A stretch of DNA of 39,387 nt, taken from assembly GCA_018398765.1 (NCBI GenBank), contig JAHBMJ010005785.1, forward strand, positions 6,827 through 46,213. The letters run 5' to 3'. Position numbers and translations under genes: made by a program. Source of the DNA: Chromera velia (Eukaryota > Sar > Chromeraceae). Below, piece after piece: positions 23,819 through 35,289 of the stretch. The notes under the pieces were generated by a model. That model was given only the letters and a program-made list of their open reading frames with translations. It had not been told where the DNA came from and searched no databases. The first letter of the stretch is position 1. Every line of letters begins with the position of its first letter.

Positions 23819-25497
23819 CGGACAGTAAGACGCTCTGCCAGAAATTAATGGAAAGGCAGAAAACAGAAGATCGACTTGAGCGTCACGTAGATGCCTCGTT
23901 CATTCCCTGAATGACAACTGACTGGAAAAGAAACTCACTGATCTGAACAGGAAGACCTAAGACCTTGGCAAGAACAAGAAGTCTCTATGGATGATCCATC
24001 GAGAGGCAATCACAACAGACGACGTCACTCTTTAGTGTACTGTACGCATGTATATACGTCTGATTGCTTGTTGTCTTGGCACTGCTGACTGCATCGCTCT
24101 CCAGTCTGAAATAGTCTGAAGATTTGTCTGAAGCATTCGTTCTGAAACCATACGACCAAATTATTTTCATCTCGGCAGATTTTAATTTCGGCCGTCTCCA
24201 TACATCCGTCTCCAAAATGTTTCCATGCTCCTGCGGGCATGCCCGCCGCGCGGCCGGGCAGCCCGACCGCTGACCGGCCGCGGCGCAGTCTAGGGTCTAG
24301 AGTTGCCCTGGTCATGTAGCCGCTGCCCGGGCGGCTGCCGAAGTATACCAATTAAAGTCAAACTGCCTCGAGCACCTCGACTTTAATAAGCAGTTCGACT
24401 TTAGTTTTATTGTAGCTTTTAATAAACCCCTGTGGAGTCCTACCTTGTGGTGCCGCCTTTTGAGCCTTTGCATGCGCCGTGACTGCGTGAGCCCGCGTGC
24501 CACGCCACATTCCACCGCTGCGCTTTGCTTCGCACGTGTCGCACGCGTCGATCAAAGTCGAGTCTGACCTTTGCCTTCAGGCATGCAACATGTCACTTGA
24601 GCAACGGATATTAATAGCATCGATCGTTTGAGTCTGATGCCTGTTCGACAGTTCTATATAGACACAGCTCCAGAGAAAGGAATGAGCAGAAACCGTGCAT
24701 AATAGAATGAATCCAGCTGATTGGAATCCCAGATCGCGCTAGAGCTTAAACTAATATAGAGCCAAACCTTCTGTAAAGTGTTGTCTGAGTTAGTGTTGCT
24801 CACGTTCCTTCTCTTAACCTCCCCTAGGGTTCTTATCCTCGCTTAACCTTCTGTCTGGATACCGTAAGGTGGCCAGACAGGAGGGACAAAGCACCTCCTA
24901 ATTACAGCCTAAGTTATAACGTGCGTCTTTTAAAATTTAGATTTATTTAATTAAAATATGATCTCAAAAGTTATGGATTTTATAATCAAAACGTAGTATA
25001 AAACGAGTGAAACATTTTAAGGTCCATTTATTAGTATTTATCTAGGCAATAAAATTTTATACCAGATTCGTAACCAGAGTAACCAGAATCTAAACGTACT
25101 ACACCAGAGTACAATCATATGTTCTTTTCAGACATCATTTTTTTAGTTTTAGCTTAATTTAGAATAATGTTTTAGATATTCAACGCCTTGGCTTGAATCT
25201 ATCATCAAAAAGACCTGCAAGTACCTACAAGTAGACTTTGTTCTCTGTATATGAAATTATATATATTTTTTTAAATATAGAATTGGATGAAGATGGTTGG
25301 TAAACTGTTGATTTACGGTCTCACTCGCATGGCTAAATTCAAAATCTTTCAAAACGCAGGAGCAACGTGCAAGCTGCAGTCTCAGTGGAGGGACATTGGA
25401 GGCGTTCGGATTGAGCAAGTGATTGACCGACTTCCCTCCTCCATAGGGCCTTGACCTCCTTAGATGCCCGACCCCTCCTTCTTCCCCCTTTGTCCAC
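23819..25497. other. Intergenic region with promoter of the RS-rich gene, GC-rich block and AT-rich island
   Basis: The part next to 23818 should hold the promoter of the RS-rich gene. A very GC-rich block (about 24235-24300) is followed by mixed sequence and an AT-rich island (about 24900-25270) downstream of the ankyrin gene. A motif near 25064-25094, read on the minus strand, shares TTAGATTCTGGTT with the island at 21282-21294. No coding sequence was recognised. Confidence 0.45.
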
Positions 25498-26877
25498 TCA
25501 GGTGGTCTGCGCGACCCCTCGAAATCTCTCGGGAAGGCGCGAGAGCAGGCCCTCCCCCTGGAGGTAATCGTACACGCTGACACCGTATCTGTTCCTAGTG
25601 TGGAGACTAGCCCCGTGCTCCAAAAGAACACTCATCAGAGCTTCCCACCGGAGTGCGTCGCTGGTCTGTGCAAGGGCTCGAAGGGGAGTTCGGTCAAGTG
25701 CGTCTAGAGCGTTCACAGGGGACCCGTGGGAAAGGAGCATCTCAAGGATCTCCTGTCGCACCTCCACCCTTGACCATCGAAGCATTGCTGTGACTGAAGA
25801 GTCACAAATGTAGTGAAGTGCCGTCTTCCCCTGAAATCCGGCCAACCTCACATCGGCTCCGTGACGGAGTAGGAAGGCGACCCCATCGACCACACACTGC
25901 TTTACGGCACAGTGAAGAGCGGTGTTGTCGTTATCGTCGACAGCGTTGATGTCATGACCACGATAGAGGCAGACCTCTGCAAGGTTCATGAAATTGTTCT
26001 CAACTGCGAAATGCAGAAGAGGGTAGCGTCCCACCCCACTGGATTTGGAGATTGTCAAATCTTCCATTTCAGAGGAAGACATACGTTTGGTGATCTCACA
26101 AATCACCTCCTCTTGCTCTCTCAAATTCACATAGTTATCGAAATCAGGCATGAAAGAGAATTGAACTTTGCATGCTGCCTGCACAATTTTCAACCCGTCC
26201 GCTGCTACTGCGCTCACAGAAGCGCCAGAGTTCAGAAGGCTCTTTGCCATCCTCCATCGACGTCTGTCACAAGCAAACATCAAAACGGTGCTGCCAGGTC
26301 TCTGTGACCCTTCGGCACTTTTCACTTCAAGGTCTGGGTTGTCATCCAGCAGGAGCATGAGGGACTCCTCATGATTCTCGGCAACAGCCTTCATCAGGGC
26401 GCTCTGTCCCGACACCAACCCGTTGATATCAGCACCCACTTTCAGAAACAGACGCAAATCCTCTCCGTTGTTCTCTCCCTTAATGAATGAGGCAAGCTCT
26501 TCCTGCGTGATCTCTGCCGCAATTGGACGGAAAGAGCGAACAACCTCACCCACCCCCACCTCAAAGAGAGAGCCAACGTCGAGTTTGAAGTGCTGTGCGA
26601 CAAGCGGCTCTAGCTTGCATTGGAGCTTACGGTTGAAGCATGTCAATTTCGTTTCAAGTTCTTCTATGGTATCAATGTGGGTCTTTTCCATCTCGGGGGA
26701 AATGTCCAGAGGAAATGTGTTGAATGCTCCCCCCACTTCATCCTGCATTCCCTCGTTTCTGATCCCATTCTCCACCATTTCAATTCTCTTCATTGCATTG
26801 TCAAAACAACGGGAGAGCGAAGACTTGAGGGCCTCAAGCTTCGAGAGGACGAGGTCTCTCTTGCTGGATGTGCTCAT
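25498..26877 (-). CDS. Ankyrin-repeat protein
   Basis: Intronless frame of 459 residues from the ATG at 26877; upstream in-frame codons lack another ATG. Residues 1-130 are helical and coiled-coil-like, with no known domain. Ankyrin units follow from about residue 140 to 440, with the typical TALHxA, G-ADV and LLxxGA patterns: SALMKAVAEN, TVLMFACDRR, PLLHFAVENN, TALHCAVKQC, TALHYICDS, TPLRALAQTS, with LLSHGSPVNA and LLEHGASLHT as linking segments. Ankyrin stacks mediate protein binding; no partner or enzymatic domain is visible. The absence of introns contrasts with the intron-dense neighbours. Confidence 0.85.
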   Translation of the reverse strand: MSTSSKRDLVLSKLEALKSSLSRCFDNAMKRIEMVENGIRNEGMQDEVGGAFNTFPLDISPEMEKTHIDTIEELETKLTCFNRKLQCKLEPLVAQHFKLDVGSLFEVGVGEVVRSFRPIAAEITQEELASFIKGENNGEDLRLFLKVGADINGLVSGQSALMKAVAENHEESLMLLLDDNPDLEVKSAEGSQRPGSTVLMFACDRRRWRMAKSLLNSGASVSAVAADGLKIVQAACKVQFSFMPDFDNYVNLREQEEVICEITKRMSSSEMEDLTISKSSGVGRYPLLHFAVENNFMNLAEVCLYRGHDINAVDDNDNTALHCAVKQCVVDGVAFLLRHGADVRLAGFQGKTALHYICDSSVTAMLRWSRVEVRQEILEMLLSHGSPVNALDALDRTPLRALAQTSDALRWEALMSVLLEHGASLHTRNRYGVSVYDYLQGEGLLSRLPERFRGVAQTT

Positions 26878-27635
26878 CGTTGTCAGAAGTGCTGAGTTGA
26901 GGGTAGCCTTCAAAACACCGCTTCAATCAGAGATCGTGCAGAGTCGGAGATCGATTGGGTAAATGAGCGTTTCACAGACAGCTCTCTTTGCGCTCCGGAA
27001 GCATACATACGCATGTATGCAGTCAGAGTCAAGCAACAGAAGACTGTTGAATCAGAGGCGAGTTCTTTGTTGGCCTGTCAGCATCTGTCAGTCGCACAAA
27101 TACGAATGCCTATGGCAAACAAGGACCCCTGATCACATTCAGGCACTGTCAGACAGCACTTTCATATATATCGATTTATGTTCAGTATGGTGGACACAAA
27201 GCGTATACAGTAGCGTACAAATTAAGCGCAACAGATTAATACAGAATCAGTATATATTATATACAGATTTTCTGTACGTATCGATGCATGCATGCATGCA
27301 TGTTCATGTGTTGTTTGCCTCGGGCCATTCCGAGCTATATTATATATAGCCATTTCCGACGCCAGCTTAGTCGCTGCCGTATCGCTGTCTCATGCAGGTC
27401 CACTACAGGACGGTGCCAGGACCACGAGTGTGCAAGGCACTTCATCGCCATCGGCTTTCGTCTGCTTCAATTCTCGCCAAGCTAGACTATACATGTAGAC
27501 TGACAGGAACAGGGCCGAAAAGAGTCCACTGAAGGATTGGTTTCGCGAGCACCATCAGACTGCAGTCTCAGTCTGAACACGTCACTGAAGGACTTCTCAG
27601 ATCTGTCAAAGAGAGACTTATTTGATCGACCGATC
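26878..27635. promoter_or_regulatory. Divergent intergenic region between the ankyrin gene and the four-span protein gene
   Basis: It should carry both promoters. It contains TA-rich stretches including a palindrome-like GCTATATTATATATAGC near 27333-27349 and a (GCAT)n run at about 27284-27302. No AT-rich island of the type seen at gene 3' ends is present, and no gene was recognised. Confidence 0.4.
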
Positions 27636-29300
27636 ATGTCTTGGTTGAAGACGAGGGCCCTGACCCTCTTTTACCTGGTGTGCTTCACGCTGGCGACAGG
27701 GTTGTTGCTTGTGGGCGTTCTGATGGCAGGAATATTGGAGAACGCGAAGGAGTGGGAAGGGAAGGACGGGCAGAAGTTCTACACGAATGCAACTTGGGAG
27801 GTGGGAGCAACACGCTTTTGTCACAAGCCACACGAAGGGAGCGAGGTGACGTGCACGGGCCTCGACTCTGCCTGTATGAGAACGACGAACGAGACAAGCA
27901 ATCCGCTCGAAAAGGCAGAAGGGGGAGAGGGAGATGGAGGAGTGTTCGGACACAAAGAGTTGTGCGAGTAAGTCCCCGTCTACCTGCTTCGCCTTTCTCG
28001 TTTGCTGTCTTCTTTACCTCAGCCACCCTGCTTTCTTCATATCCCTGCTGGTGTCTATGTGTGCAGTCACCACAATGCTGCGAGCATCATGTTGTTTATT
28101 GGGATGGCCACTGTCGGGTGTTGCGCTGCAATACAAGTGGTGGCCTTGTTGCGGTGTTGCATGAAGATCTGGGACCTCCTCACCCTCATAGGCGGGGGGT
28201 TTTCAAGTCAGTACGAGTGCTCTAGTATCAGTGCGTGTGTTTGTTGGGGTTGGAGGGCCTCGATAGCCAAAAATCAGTATGTAGACGGGCAAACTTTCCG
28301 GCCGTGTGTCTAGCTGGAATGCGCACGGCACTGAGTGTATGAGGACTTCCACTTACTGGGTCCCGGTGATGGACGAAAAGACTCACGGGGTGATGAATGG
28401 ACAGATTGGTTGACTGACTGACTGACTGACTGACTCACTGACTCACTGACTCACTGACTCACTGATTGACTGGCTGGCTGACTGACTGAGGGGCTGACCA
28501 ACTGACAGACAGAACGACAGACAGTAAAGCGACGGAGAGACGGACAGACACAGAGAAAAGGAGGGGCCGACCGACGGACCAACAGACAGACCGACAGACA
28601 GGTGCCTAGGCAGGCGAGAGAGGAGAAGATTGAAAACGGGGGGCCGGGTTTCCTTGTTCACTGGGGGCTTAATTTCTTCTCTCGTTCAGACTGTCACCCG
28701 TCTCTATCCTTTGTTCGCCCCCCCTCCCCCAGGTCACTCCGGCTCTCCTCTTCTTTTCTCTTGCTTTCTCCCCACCAGTCTTTCCTTGCCTGCGACCAAG
28801 ACTGCTTTCACGCAACTAACTGCCTTGGATTCGTGTGCACACAGTTGAGAGGTTCTCTGTGATGTGCAAAGCATCTCCAAATGCAAAAAAGAAGGTGCAT
28901 GTCTCCCTGAGCATGTTTGTGTAAGAGCACAAGGGCACATTTTGTTTGCGTAGTCATCAGGCTCACATTGAATGTGCTACACATATCTGCAGCAATAATT
29001 CTGGGGATTGCTCTGGCGTTGTGGGGCACGATACCTGAGTCAAAGAAGAACGCGGACGGGGAGGAGGACATAGGGCAGAACTACATTCTACTACAACAAG
29101 GCCCGATTTATTGGGTGATTCTATCGGGGTTTGGGCTTTGTATGATCGCCTCAGTGACGATCATCATCATGTACTTCTTTTGCAAAAAGTGTCAAGGAAA
29201 TCAAGAGACGCAAAATCTTCGGGATAATCCAAATCCAGAAGATTCCAGCAAAGTGAAACCAGACGTACATGGAAATCAACAAAACACCATGCAATACTGA
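27636..29300 (+). CDS. Four-span membrane protein, tetraspanin/claudin-like topology
   Basis: Three exons, 27636-27967, 28067-28206 and 28993-29300, join with consistent phases (donors GTAAGT and GTCAGT) into 259 residues. Hydrophobic spans lie at about 10-31, 115-139, 148-171 and 196-220. The first loop, of about 80 residues, holds Cys pairs and N-glycosylation sites (NAT, NET). The short cytosolic C-tail has a CKKC motif and ends in QNTMQY. Length and span layout resemble the tetraspan superfamily, but no CCG signature of tetraspanins or W-GLW-C-C of claudins is seen, so the family is unassigned. The ATG at 27636 is the first in frame and is directly followed by the first span. Confidence 0.7.
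28403..28500. repeat. (GACT)n / (CACT)n tetranucleotide repeat
   Basis: An imperfect run of GACT and CACT units inside the second intron of the four-span protein gene; related CAGACAGA units follow it. Confidence 0.85.
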
Positions 29301-30978
29301 CAGAAGGAGGAGGGTAGAGGGTAATTGAATGACTGTGCATGCATGCATGTTTTGTGAGGACCCAACACCTTTTCCCACCCCCGTCCGGTTTTCCTCTTTC
29401 TGTGTGATCAGAGAAGGCAACTGGAACTTTCCCATTCCTCTGTACGCCTTTGCTTTCTCTCGCCTATCTCTTTCTCTCTCTCATCCAATCGGGGTGATGA
29501 CTGACTTGAGAGAGATCGTGCATGTCCTTCCTCCCCTCGATCATTTGTGTGAATCTGTGTCTGTCTGTCTGTCTGGATGTCAGAATTTGCCTCCCTCGAT
29601 CCAAGTTTCAAAGGGTGAAATGAAAGACAAACAATGGCCGGATGACTTGACAATTTACTGATCGAGTCAGTGACCCAGCCTATCAATGAATGAATCTGTG
29701 TAGATGAATGCATCTCTTGGGTGATTATTTAACGGACGATGGCCGGGTCGTGGCAGGATGGCTGTCGGACTCAAACAGTGTCGGAAGGATTCCATTCGCA
29801 TGACATTGTACGTATGAACTCATACAGCCACCATTGCCCTGAATGCGGATGTTTCACACGGTGGGAAGGCTGTAAAACAAGGCGGCCGGACGAGAAGCAA
29901 GGTTCAGAATGTAGAGAACTAGGTGAAGAAAGAGTGGTAAGCTTATTTGGACTTTTGGGCGTAAATCTTTGAAAAGAGGTAGAGACTTTTGCACAGAGTT
30001 CAGCATGGCTGCCATCACGTAAGGTTTCAAGCCCGCAAAGTCGGTCTGGCTGGATTGTGCATGGTCGTTTAGTTGGACTCATTTTAGTAGACTCTGCTTG
30101 CATTCTGTGGAGTTCAATTCTCATCACTACGCATCACTACATTCTTTCAAGATTATTGATGATTATTCGTGTTCTATCATCAAATTCTCTTGCATCTACT
30201 TGCATCCAAGGCTCCGTTTGCAATAAATCTGTACGTTTTATTGCTTAAATCATAGTCTTAATCATTCATAAATAGTTTTAAATCTTCAGATAATTCACAA
30301 ATAGTACGTAGGATAGTTTCGTATTATTCATAAGTATTCTAGTGACAAACTCATTATAATTTGCAAGTAATCAAAAATTGATGCTAAAATTGATGTTGAA
30401 ATCGTTTTACAGCCTAGTTTGCAGCATTTCTCACTGTATTGGTTACTAATAATCTGAACGATAATAGAATTTTTTCTTAATGAGAATTAATCAGAACTCT
30501 TCTATTTGTAGCTCAACTTTATTCAATTTTAAAGAATATGTAACATAATACGTTTTACTAAATCATTCAAGTTTTATGACTTTCAGTTCTTAAAAATTCT
30601 TTGGATAAATATTTTAGTGATGATTTTTTGGCCTTCTGAATAATATTACAAGTTCTTTTGTGTCAGATTTAAGACTCAGTCTGCATCTAGGTCTGCATCG
30701 TCTCAGCAACATTCAATCAACTACGGTATTGCAAGGTTATGCCATGTACATATCGTGAATTTATAATCGACAAGAGACAATTCCATGCAGTAGTAACTCC
30801 GTCTTGGTGTTTTCATCGAAAAGAGAATTCGATTGATATCCTGTCCACCAGTCGCCCTCTTCAATCTTCCTTCCCCCCCCGCTGCCTGCCTAACGAATCC
30901 ATTCCCAATCTTTAGAAATAGGCGCCCACATTCGAAGATCCTTCTTTTGTGTTCCTCATCCCGTTCTTCTTCCTTCCT
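29301..30978. other. Convergent intergenic region with an AT-rich island
   Basis: Lies between the 3' ends of the four-span protein and scramblase genes. AT content rises sharply from about 30100 to 30835. A 77-codon frame at 29739-29972 with a CPECGC motif is the only open frame with an ATG worth noting; it has no support beyond being open. Confidence 0.45.
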
Positions 30979-32316
30979 TCAGCCGGTGCTGTTCTCGTCC
31001 TTCTTTCCCCCCTGGAACATTCGGAAGTCGATGAAGATCGCCGCAGTGACCAGCATTGCCTTCCACTGGGGCTCGCTGACTGCACCGAAGTCCACCCTGC
31101 AGGCAGGCACTCAATCAATCAAAGGCAGAATGTCATTCATTCAGTTATCTTGGACTCTTCCATTTGATCAAACCTTCATCTCAAGGGACCAGTCAGTCAG
31201 CTAGTCCGTAAGTCATTCACTCACCCTCTCACTTACTCACTCCCTCACTCCCTCCCTCCCTCCCTCCCTCCCTCCCTCACTCACTCCCTCACTCACTCAC
31301 TCACTCACTCACTCGATCAAGGACTCACGGAAATCGAAACCAAAAGAAGCGACTAAACAATTCAAGGAAAGACAGACCACCACTGTTGCTATATACGGGG
31401 GGAAAAAAGGAAAGACGGACCAGTATTTGTCGTTCATGTCATCCGCAATAGTGCCCAAGCACGTGTTCTCCTGCATGCGTGCCAACACATGTCGATCAGA
31501 ATTGTACAGGAGAAACGAATGCATACAGACGAATGCATCGATCCATGCATTTACTTTCATACAGGAAAAAAAAAAGAATTGTGCAGGAGAAACGAATGCA
31601 TACAGACGAATGCATCGATCCATGCATTTACTTTCATACAGGAAAAAAAAAGAACCGTACAGGAGAAACGAATGCATACAGACGAATGCATCGATCCATG
31701 CATTTACTTTCATACAGGAAAAAAAAAAGAATTGTACAGGAGAAACGAATGCATACACACGAATGCATCGATCCATGCATTTACTTTCATACAGGAAAAA
31801 AGAAAGAATTGTACAGGAGAAACGAATGCATACACACGAATGCATCGATCCATGCATTTACTTTCATACAGGAAAAAAAAAAGAATTGTACAGGAGAAAC
31901 GAATGCATACAGACGAATGCATCGATCCATGCAGTGCCTGGCACGGGCATATTCTGCACCATGCCACAAGAAAGCAGTCCAAACATGCAGAGCCATGGAA
32001 AGCCTCCTTTTCTTTCAAGCTGGCCAACGATCTCCTTCGATAGAAAGCAAAGGGGCACCTTTGGTCTTATCGACTCACAGATAATCTTTCCCTCAAAAAG
32101 CTTTCGCGCTCTGTTTCTCTGTGTCTCTTACCTCATCATTTTCTGTCTCTGTGTCTCTTTCTCTTTGTCTTCTGTCTCCCCCCTCTCTCCTTGTCTGTGT
32201 GTTGTCACCAAGACGATCTCTGTAAGTCGCATGCTTGTGTGATCTTGAGTGAGTGAGTGAGTGAGTGTGTGTGTGTGTGTGTGTGTGTGCGTGTGCGTGT
32301 GCGTGTGCGTGTGCGT

Positions 32317-32360
<44 letters not shown>

Positions 32361-35289
32361 ATTTCTATTCGAGTATGCATGAATCCACATTTTCCCTCCT
32401 TCCCTCCCTCCCTCCCTCCCTGCAGACCTTCACGATCTGTCCCACGGCCTGCTGCGACTTCATGTCGGTGATGTCGAACTTCACGTACTTGCACGGACCT
32501 GCACAGGCACGCACACACAGTTAGAAAATCGGACATTCTCATGCACATACACGCAGAAATAAAGACAAGCTCAGACACATACACAGGCACATACACACTC
32601 ACACACGTATCCTCACACGTAATAGTTCCTCTACCCAGATGGACATAAACGTGTGTCTCCTGACAAAACCCCAACCCCCTCCCTCCCTGGCCGCCATAGC
32701 AATTTTCATTCTGCCTGCCTGCCTGCCTGCCTGACTGACTGACCACAAGGGCACTTGCAGCAGATCCCGCACTGCATACAGTTTCCCTTGATGCGGAGGG
32801 TGGGGTTCTCCTGCAGACAGGGAGAGAGAGAGAGAGAACACGGGGGGTGAGGGAAGACGTACACTGACAGACAAAGACAGAGACCGGAAGAGGTACAAAG
32901 GCAGATGGAAAGACGGAAAGACAAAAAGTGGGCAGAGAAAGAGAGACAAACATGCAGACAGGGAAGGACATCGAGACAGCTTGATGGACGCAGGCAGTCA
33001 GGCAGACAGGCGGGCAGACAGACAAGGAGGCACGGACAAAGACAGAGAAAGCGACTTTCTTTCGGAGTGACTCTGCAGACGTACAGACAGACGTACAGAC
33101 GGACTGGCTGACCTGATTGTCATTGATGGAGAAGATGTGATTGCAGCAGTCAAAATCATCCTTCAGGATTCCGATCTGCTGACCTGCAGGCAGATTGGTT
33201 GTAGAAGGATTGATTGATTGATTGATTCATTGATTGATTGCTTGCTTGCTTGATTAATTGATTGATTAATTGATTCATTGATCGATTGATTGCATGGATA
33301 GATAATCGTTAATTCATTCTGTACCCATCGCATCCGCAGAATCACAAATCCCGCTGCAGCGTTTCGGACGACAGATCTAGTGGAAAGCGGAGCATAGAGG
33401 GACAGAGAGAGACAAAATATGAAAGACAGAGACCGAGAGAGACTGACCGGTGTGGTTGTTCATCACTTGCATCTTCGGTCTGTTGAGGCAGCAGCAGGTC
33501 ATCTGGCACTCCTTATCGGCCTTGATGAACGGTTGGGGGGACTGTCCGGGAACTGCAATCAAGCAAAAGAGTCACAGCGATAGCAAAGATCGAGGTCAGG
33601 GATAGAACTGGGAGGGCTTCCCAAGGCTCAGACAAATCGGACCAAACCAGATTGAAAGTCGAAGCCGACACTCTTCAGAGCACGCGGATCAATCCACGTG
33701 CAGCCAAGACACTTCTTCATACACGCAGGCGAGACGATGTCTGCATACCTTCACATGCGGACATATTCACACGTACACTCGCGCACGCACGGAGAGGGTG
33801 AGAGGCAAAGAGAGCCTAGACAGATGTCCGACCGATCAACCGACGGACCTTTGATGAACATCTCCTGCATTCTTACATACAAAATTTTGATACATACATA
33901 CATAATGCATGCGACGGACCTTTGATGAACATCTCCAAGTTGAAGGGACGACAAGTCGTTCTGCAGCCAGACAGCATGCGGTCATGAACTGAAAGGGTGC
34001 GGACTAGACGATGAAGCACAAAACAAAAAGAAATACGACATGCAGGGTCCCGCAGTCTCCATTGAGCAGGCAGAGGAGGATAGACAAAAAGAGACGGGCA
34101 GACAGGTCCAGGGGCAGGCAGCCACGCAAGGACGGAGGTCAGCAACGAGACAGCGAAAGGAGGACAGGCAGGCAACCAGACATTCATGTTTGAGTGTTCT
34201 GATCGACAGCCGTCGGTTACGCACGCACCCATACAAATATTCTATCGGCCAGTACGTAAGGACTCGACTGACGGCAGACAGCATCTAGCGCAGAACCCCG
34301 TGGTCTCCTTGGCGATGAACATTTCGTTCCCGTTCACATCCTTTACCGCATATCTGTGTATGGATCGATCATTCGTATGCGTGCGTGAAGGAGCACCGCG
34401 TCTTTTTCGCATCAAAATGACATTCAACGAGTAAGCTGCAGAAACACTTTCCCTACTGAAGGCCTTCGTATAGCCGATCTGTGAGAAATTCCTCTTCGGA
34501 AATTCTGCATCAGTCTGTGCTCATCAATGTGTGAATCCATCCGCCAAAACAATAGTGACTGAATCTGCATGTATGAGATTCGCTGAATGACCGTTTTCCC
34601 TTAAGAAACTTTACACTGTCAGGCAGTTGAACGGCAAAAAGAAAAGAAAAGAGTCCATTTGCGGAGAGAGAGTGTGCTGGAGGAAAACAAACTTTGCACT
34701 CCAATAATCGCTCCATTAGAAACAAGAATTCACGCGGCTGTTTTTGAATCATCTCTCAGGCACAAAGCAGAAGCGAGAGCCCTCTATGTACATGTTTGTG
34801 TGAACACAATTGTTTTCACATCAGTGTTCCTCGACTACGATTATCTCCAGATCCAAACGCCCCCCTTCACGTTCTGCCCTCCGGTCCTCAGGAGGATAGA
34901 TGGAGGGACGCGTACAAGGTTGGATGCCTGACCGTGATGGTGCTTTGAACCGATACGTATGCATATATGTATGGATGCACCCATGAGGGCGTTCTTTCCC
35001 TTTCCATCCCTTCCTTCTCTCTGTCTCTAATCCTACTGACTTGTTCGCCTGGTCGATGCCGATGAATTCGAGGATCTTGATCTTCTCCTTCACGTACACC
35101 TTCTGCTGAGCTGCATGGAAGCATGAATGTTACTCATCGATCGGTCTCTGCATATAGATGCTCGAAAAGACGCATATGTAAGTACTGTCACTGACATGCG
35201 AGCATCTGGAAGGGATCCATTGTGAACTGCATCGGTGGAGCGGCCATGGGCTGCCCGAACTGCTGGGGAGGGGGCTGAGGAGGCTGCAT
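30979..35289 (-). CDS. Phospholipid scramblase family protein
   Basis: Ten minus-strand exons join in frame: 35289-35196, 35110-35041, 34353-34273, 33960-33920, 33552-33448, 33183-33113, 32810-32744, 32498-32428, 31470-31421, 31096-30979, giving 255 residues. The N-terminus is Pro/Gln/Met-rich (MQPPQPPPQQFGQP), as in many scramblases. Conserved blocks follow in family order: VKEKIKILEFIGIDQANKY, VKDVNGNEMFIAKET, CRPFNLEMFI, Cys cluster CQMTCCCLNRP, IGILKDDFDCC, second Cys cluster CMQCGICCKCPCG, FDITD, and IADDMNDKYWVDFG. A C-terminal hydrophobic helix, WKAMLVTAAIFIDFRMF, precedes a short polar tail. The family moves phospholipids between bilayer leaflets or binds DNA/Ca2+ in some members; the Cys clusters are likely palmitoylation or metal sites. 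The frame is open upstream of the ATG to a possible acceptor, so extra N-terminal sequence is possible. All nine donors are GTC-type. Confidence 0.88.
31225..31318. repeat. (TCAC)n / (TCCC)n tetranucleotide repeat, scramblase intron 9
   Basis: Runs of CTCAC and CTCCC units in the intron between scramblase exons 9 and 10. Confidence 0.85.
31499..31934. repeat. Tandem array: six copies of a 51-bp segment separated by five element-like spacers (locus F)
   Basis: Unit of about 77 bp in scramblase intron 8. A 51-bp segment starting GAATTGTACAGGAGAAACGA is present six times, separated by five near-identical spacers TTTACTTTCATACAGG plus an A-run. Together with the preceding TGCA, the spacer matches the left end of the inverted-repeat elements at the other loci. 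The differences are a few point changes and A-run length, so amplification is recent. It is not coding; the open frames here result from the repeat. Confidence 0.8.
32249..32359. repeat. (GAGT)n-(GT)n-(GTGTGC)n microsatellite, scramblase intron 8
   Basis: A compound repeat: GAGT units, then GT, then GTGTGC hexamers, then GT again, downstream of scramblase exon 8 in gene sense. Confidence 0.9.
33208..33296. repeat. (ATTG)n tetranucleotide repeat, scramblase intron 5
   Basis: ATTG units with ATTA, CTTG and ATTC variants in the intron between scramblase exons 5 and 6. Confidence 0.85.
33841..33936. mobile_element. Palindromic element with 25-bp flanking duplication (locus H), scramblase exon 4 donor
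   Basis: Perfect 25-bp repeats at 33841-33865 and 33912-33936. Read on the minus strand, each holds the end of exon 4, AAAG, followed by the donor GTCCGTCG. The 46-bp element between them is close to a palindrome: TGCATTCTTACATACAAAA at one end and an inverse of TGCATTATGTATGTATG at the other. The core differs from loci A-E but the TGCATT ends and the placement at a donor are the same. Confidence 0.65.

Noticed and set aside
29739-29972. 77-codon frame with a CPECGC motif
   Set aside because: Short and isolated, with no neighbouring exon in phase or recognised domain. Kept only as a remark in the intergenic entry.
31499-31934. CRISPR-like array of repeats and spacers
   Set aside because: The spacers are nearly identical to each other and the array lies in a eukaryotic intron, so it is a tandem repeat.
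31427-32242. Plus-strand frames of 184-271 codons
   Set aside because: They arise from the 77-bp tandem repeat and lie opposite scramblase intron 8.
32093-33025. Minus-strand frame of 310 codons with a His/Thr run
   Set aside because: It crosses two scramblase exons in the wrong frame and a GT microsatellite.
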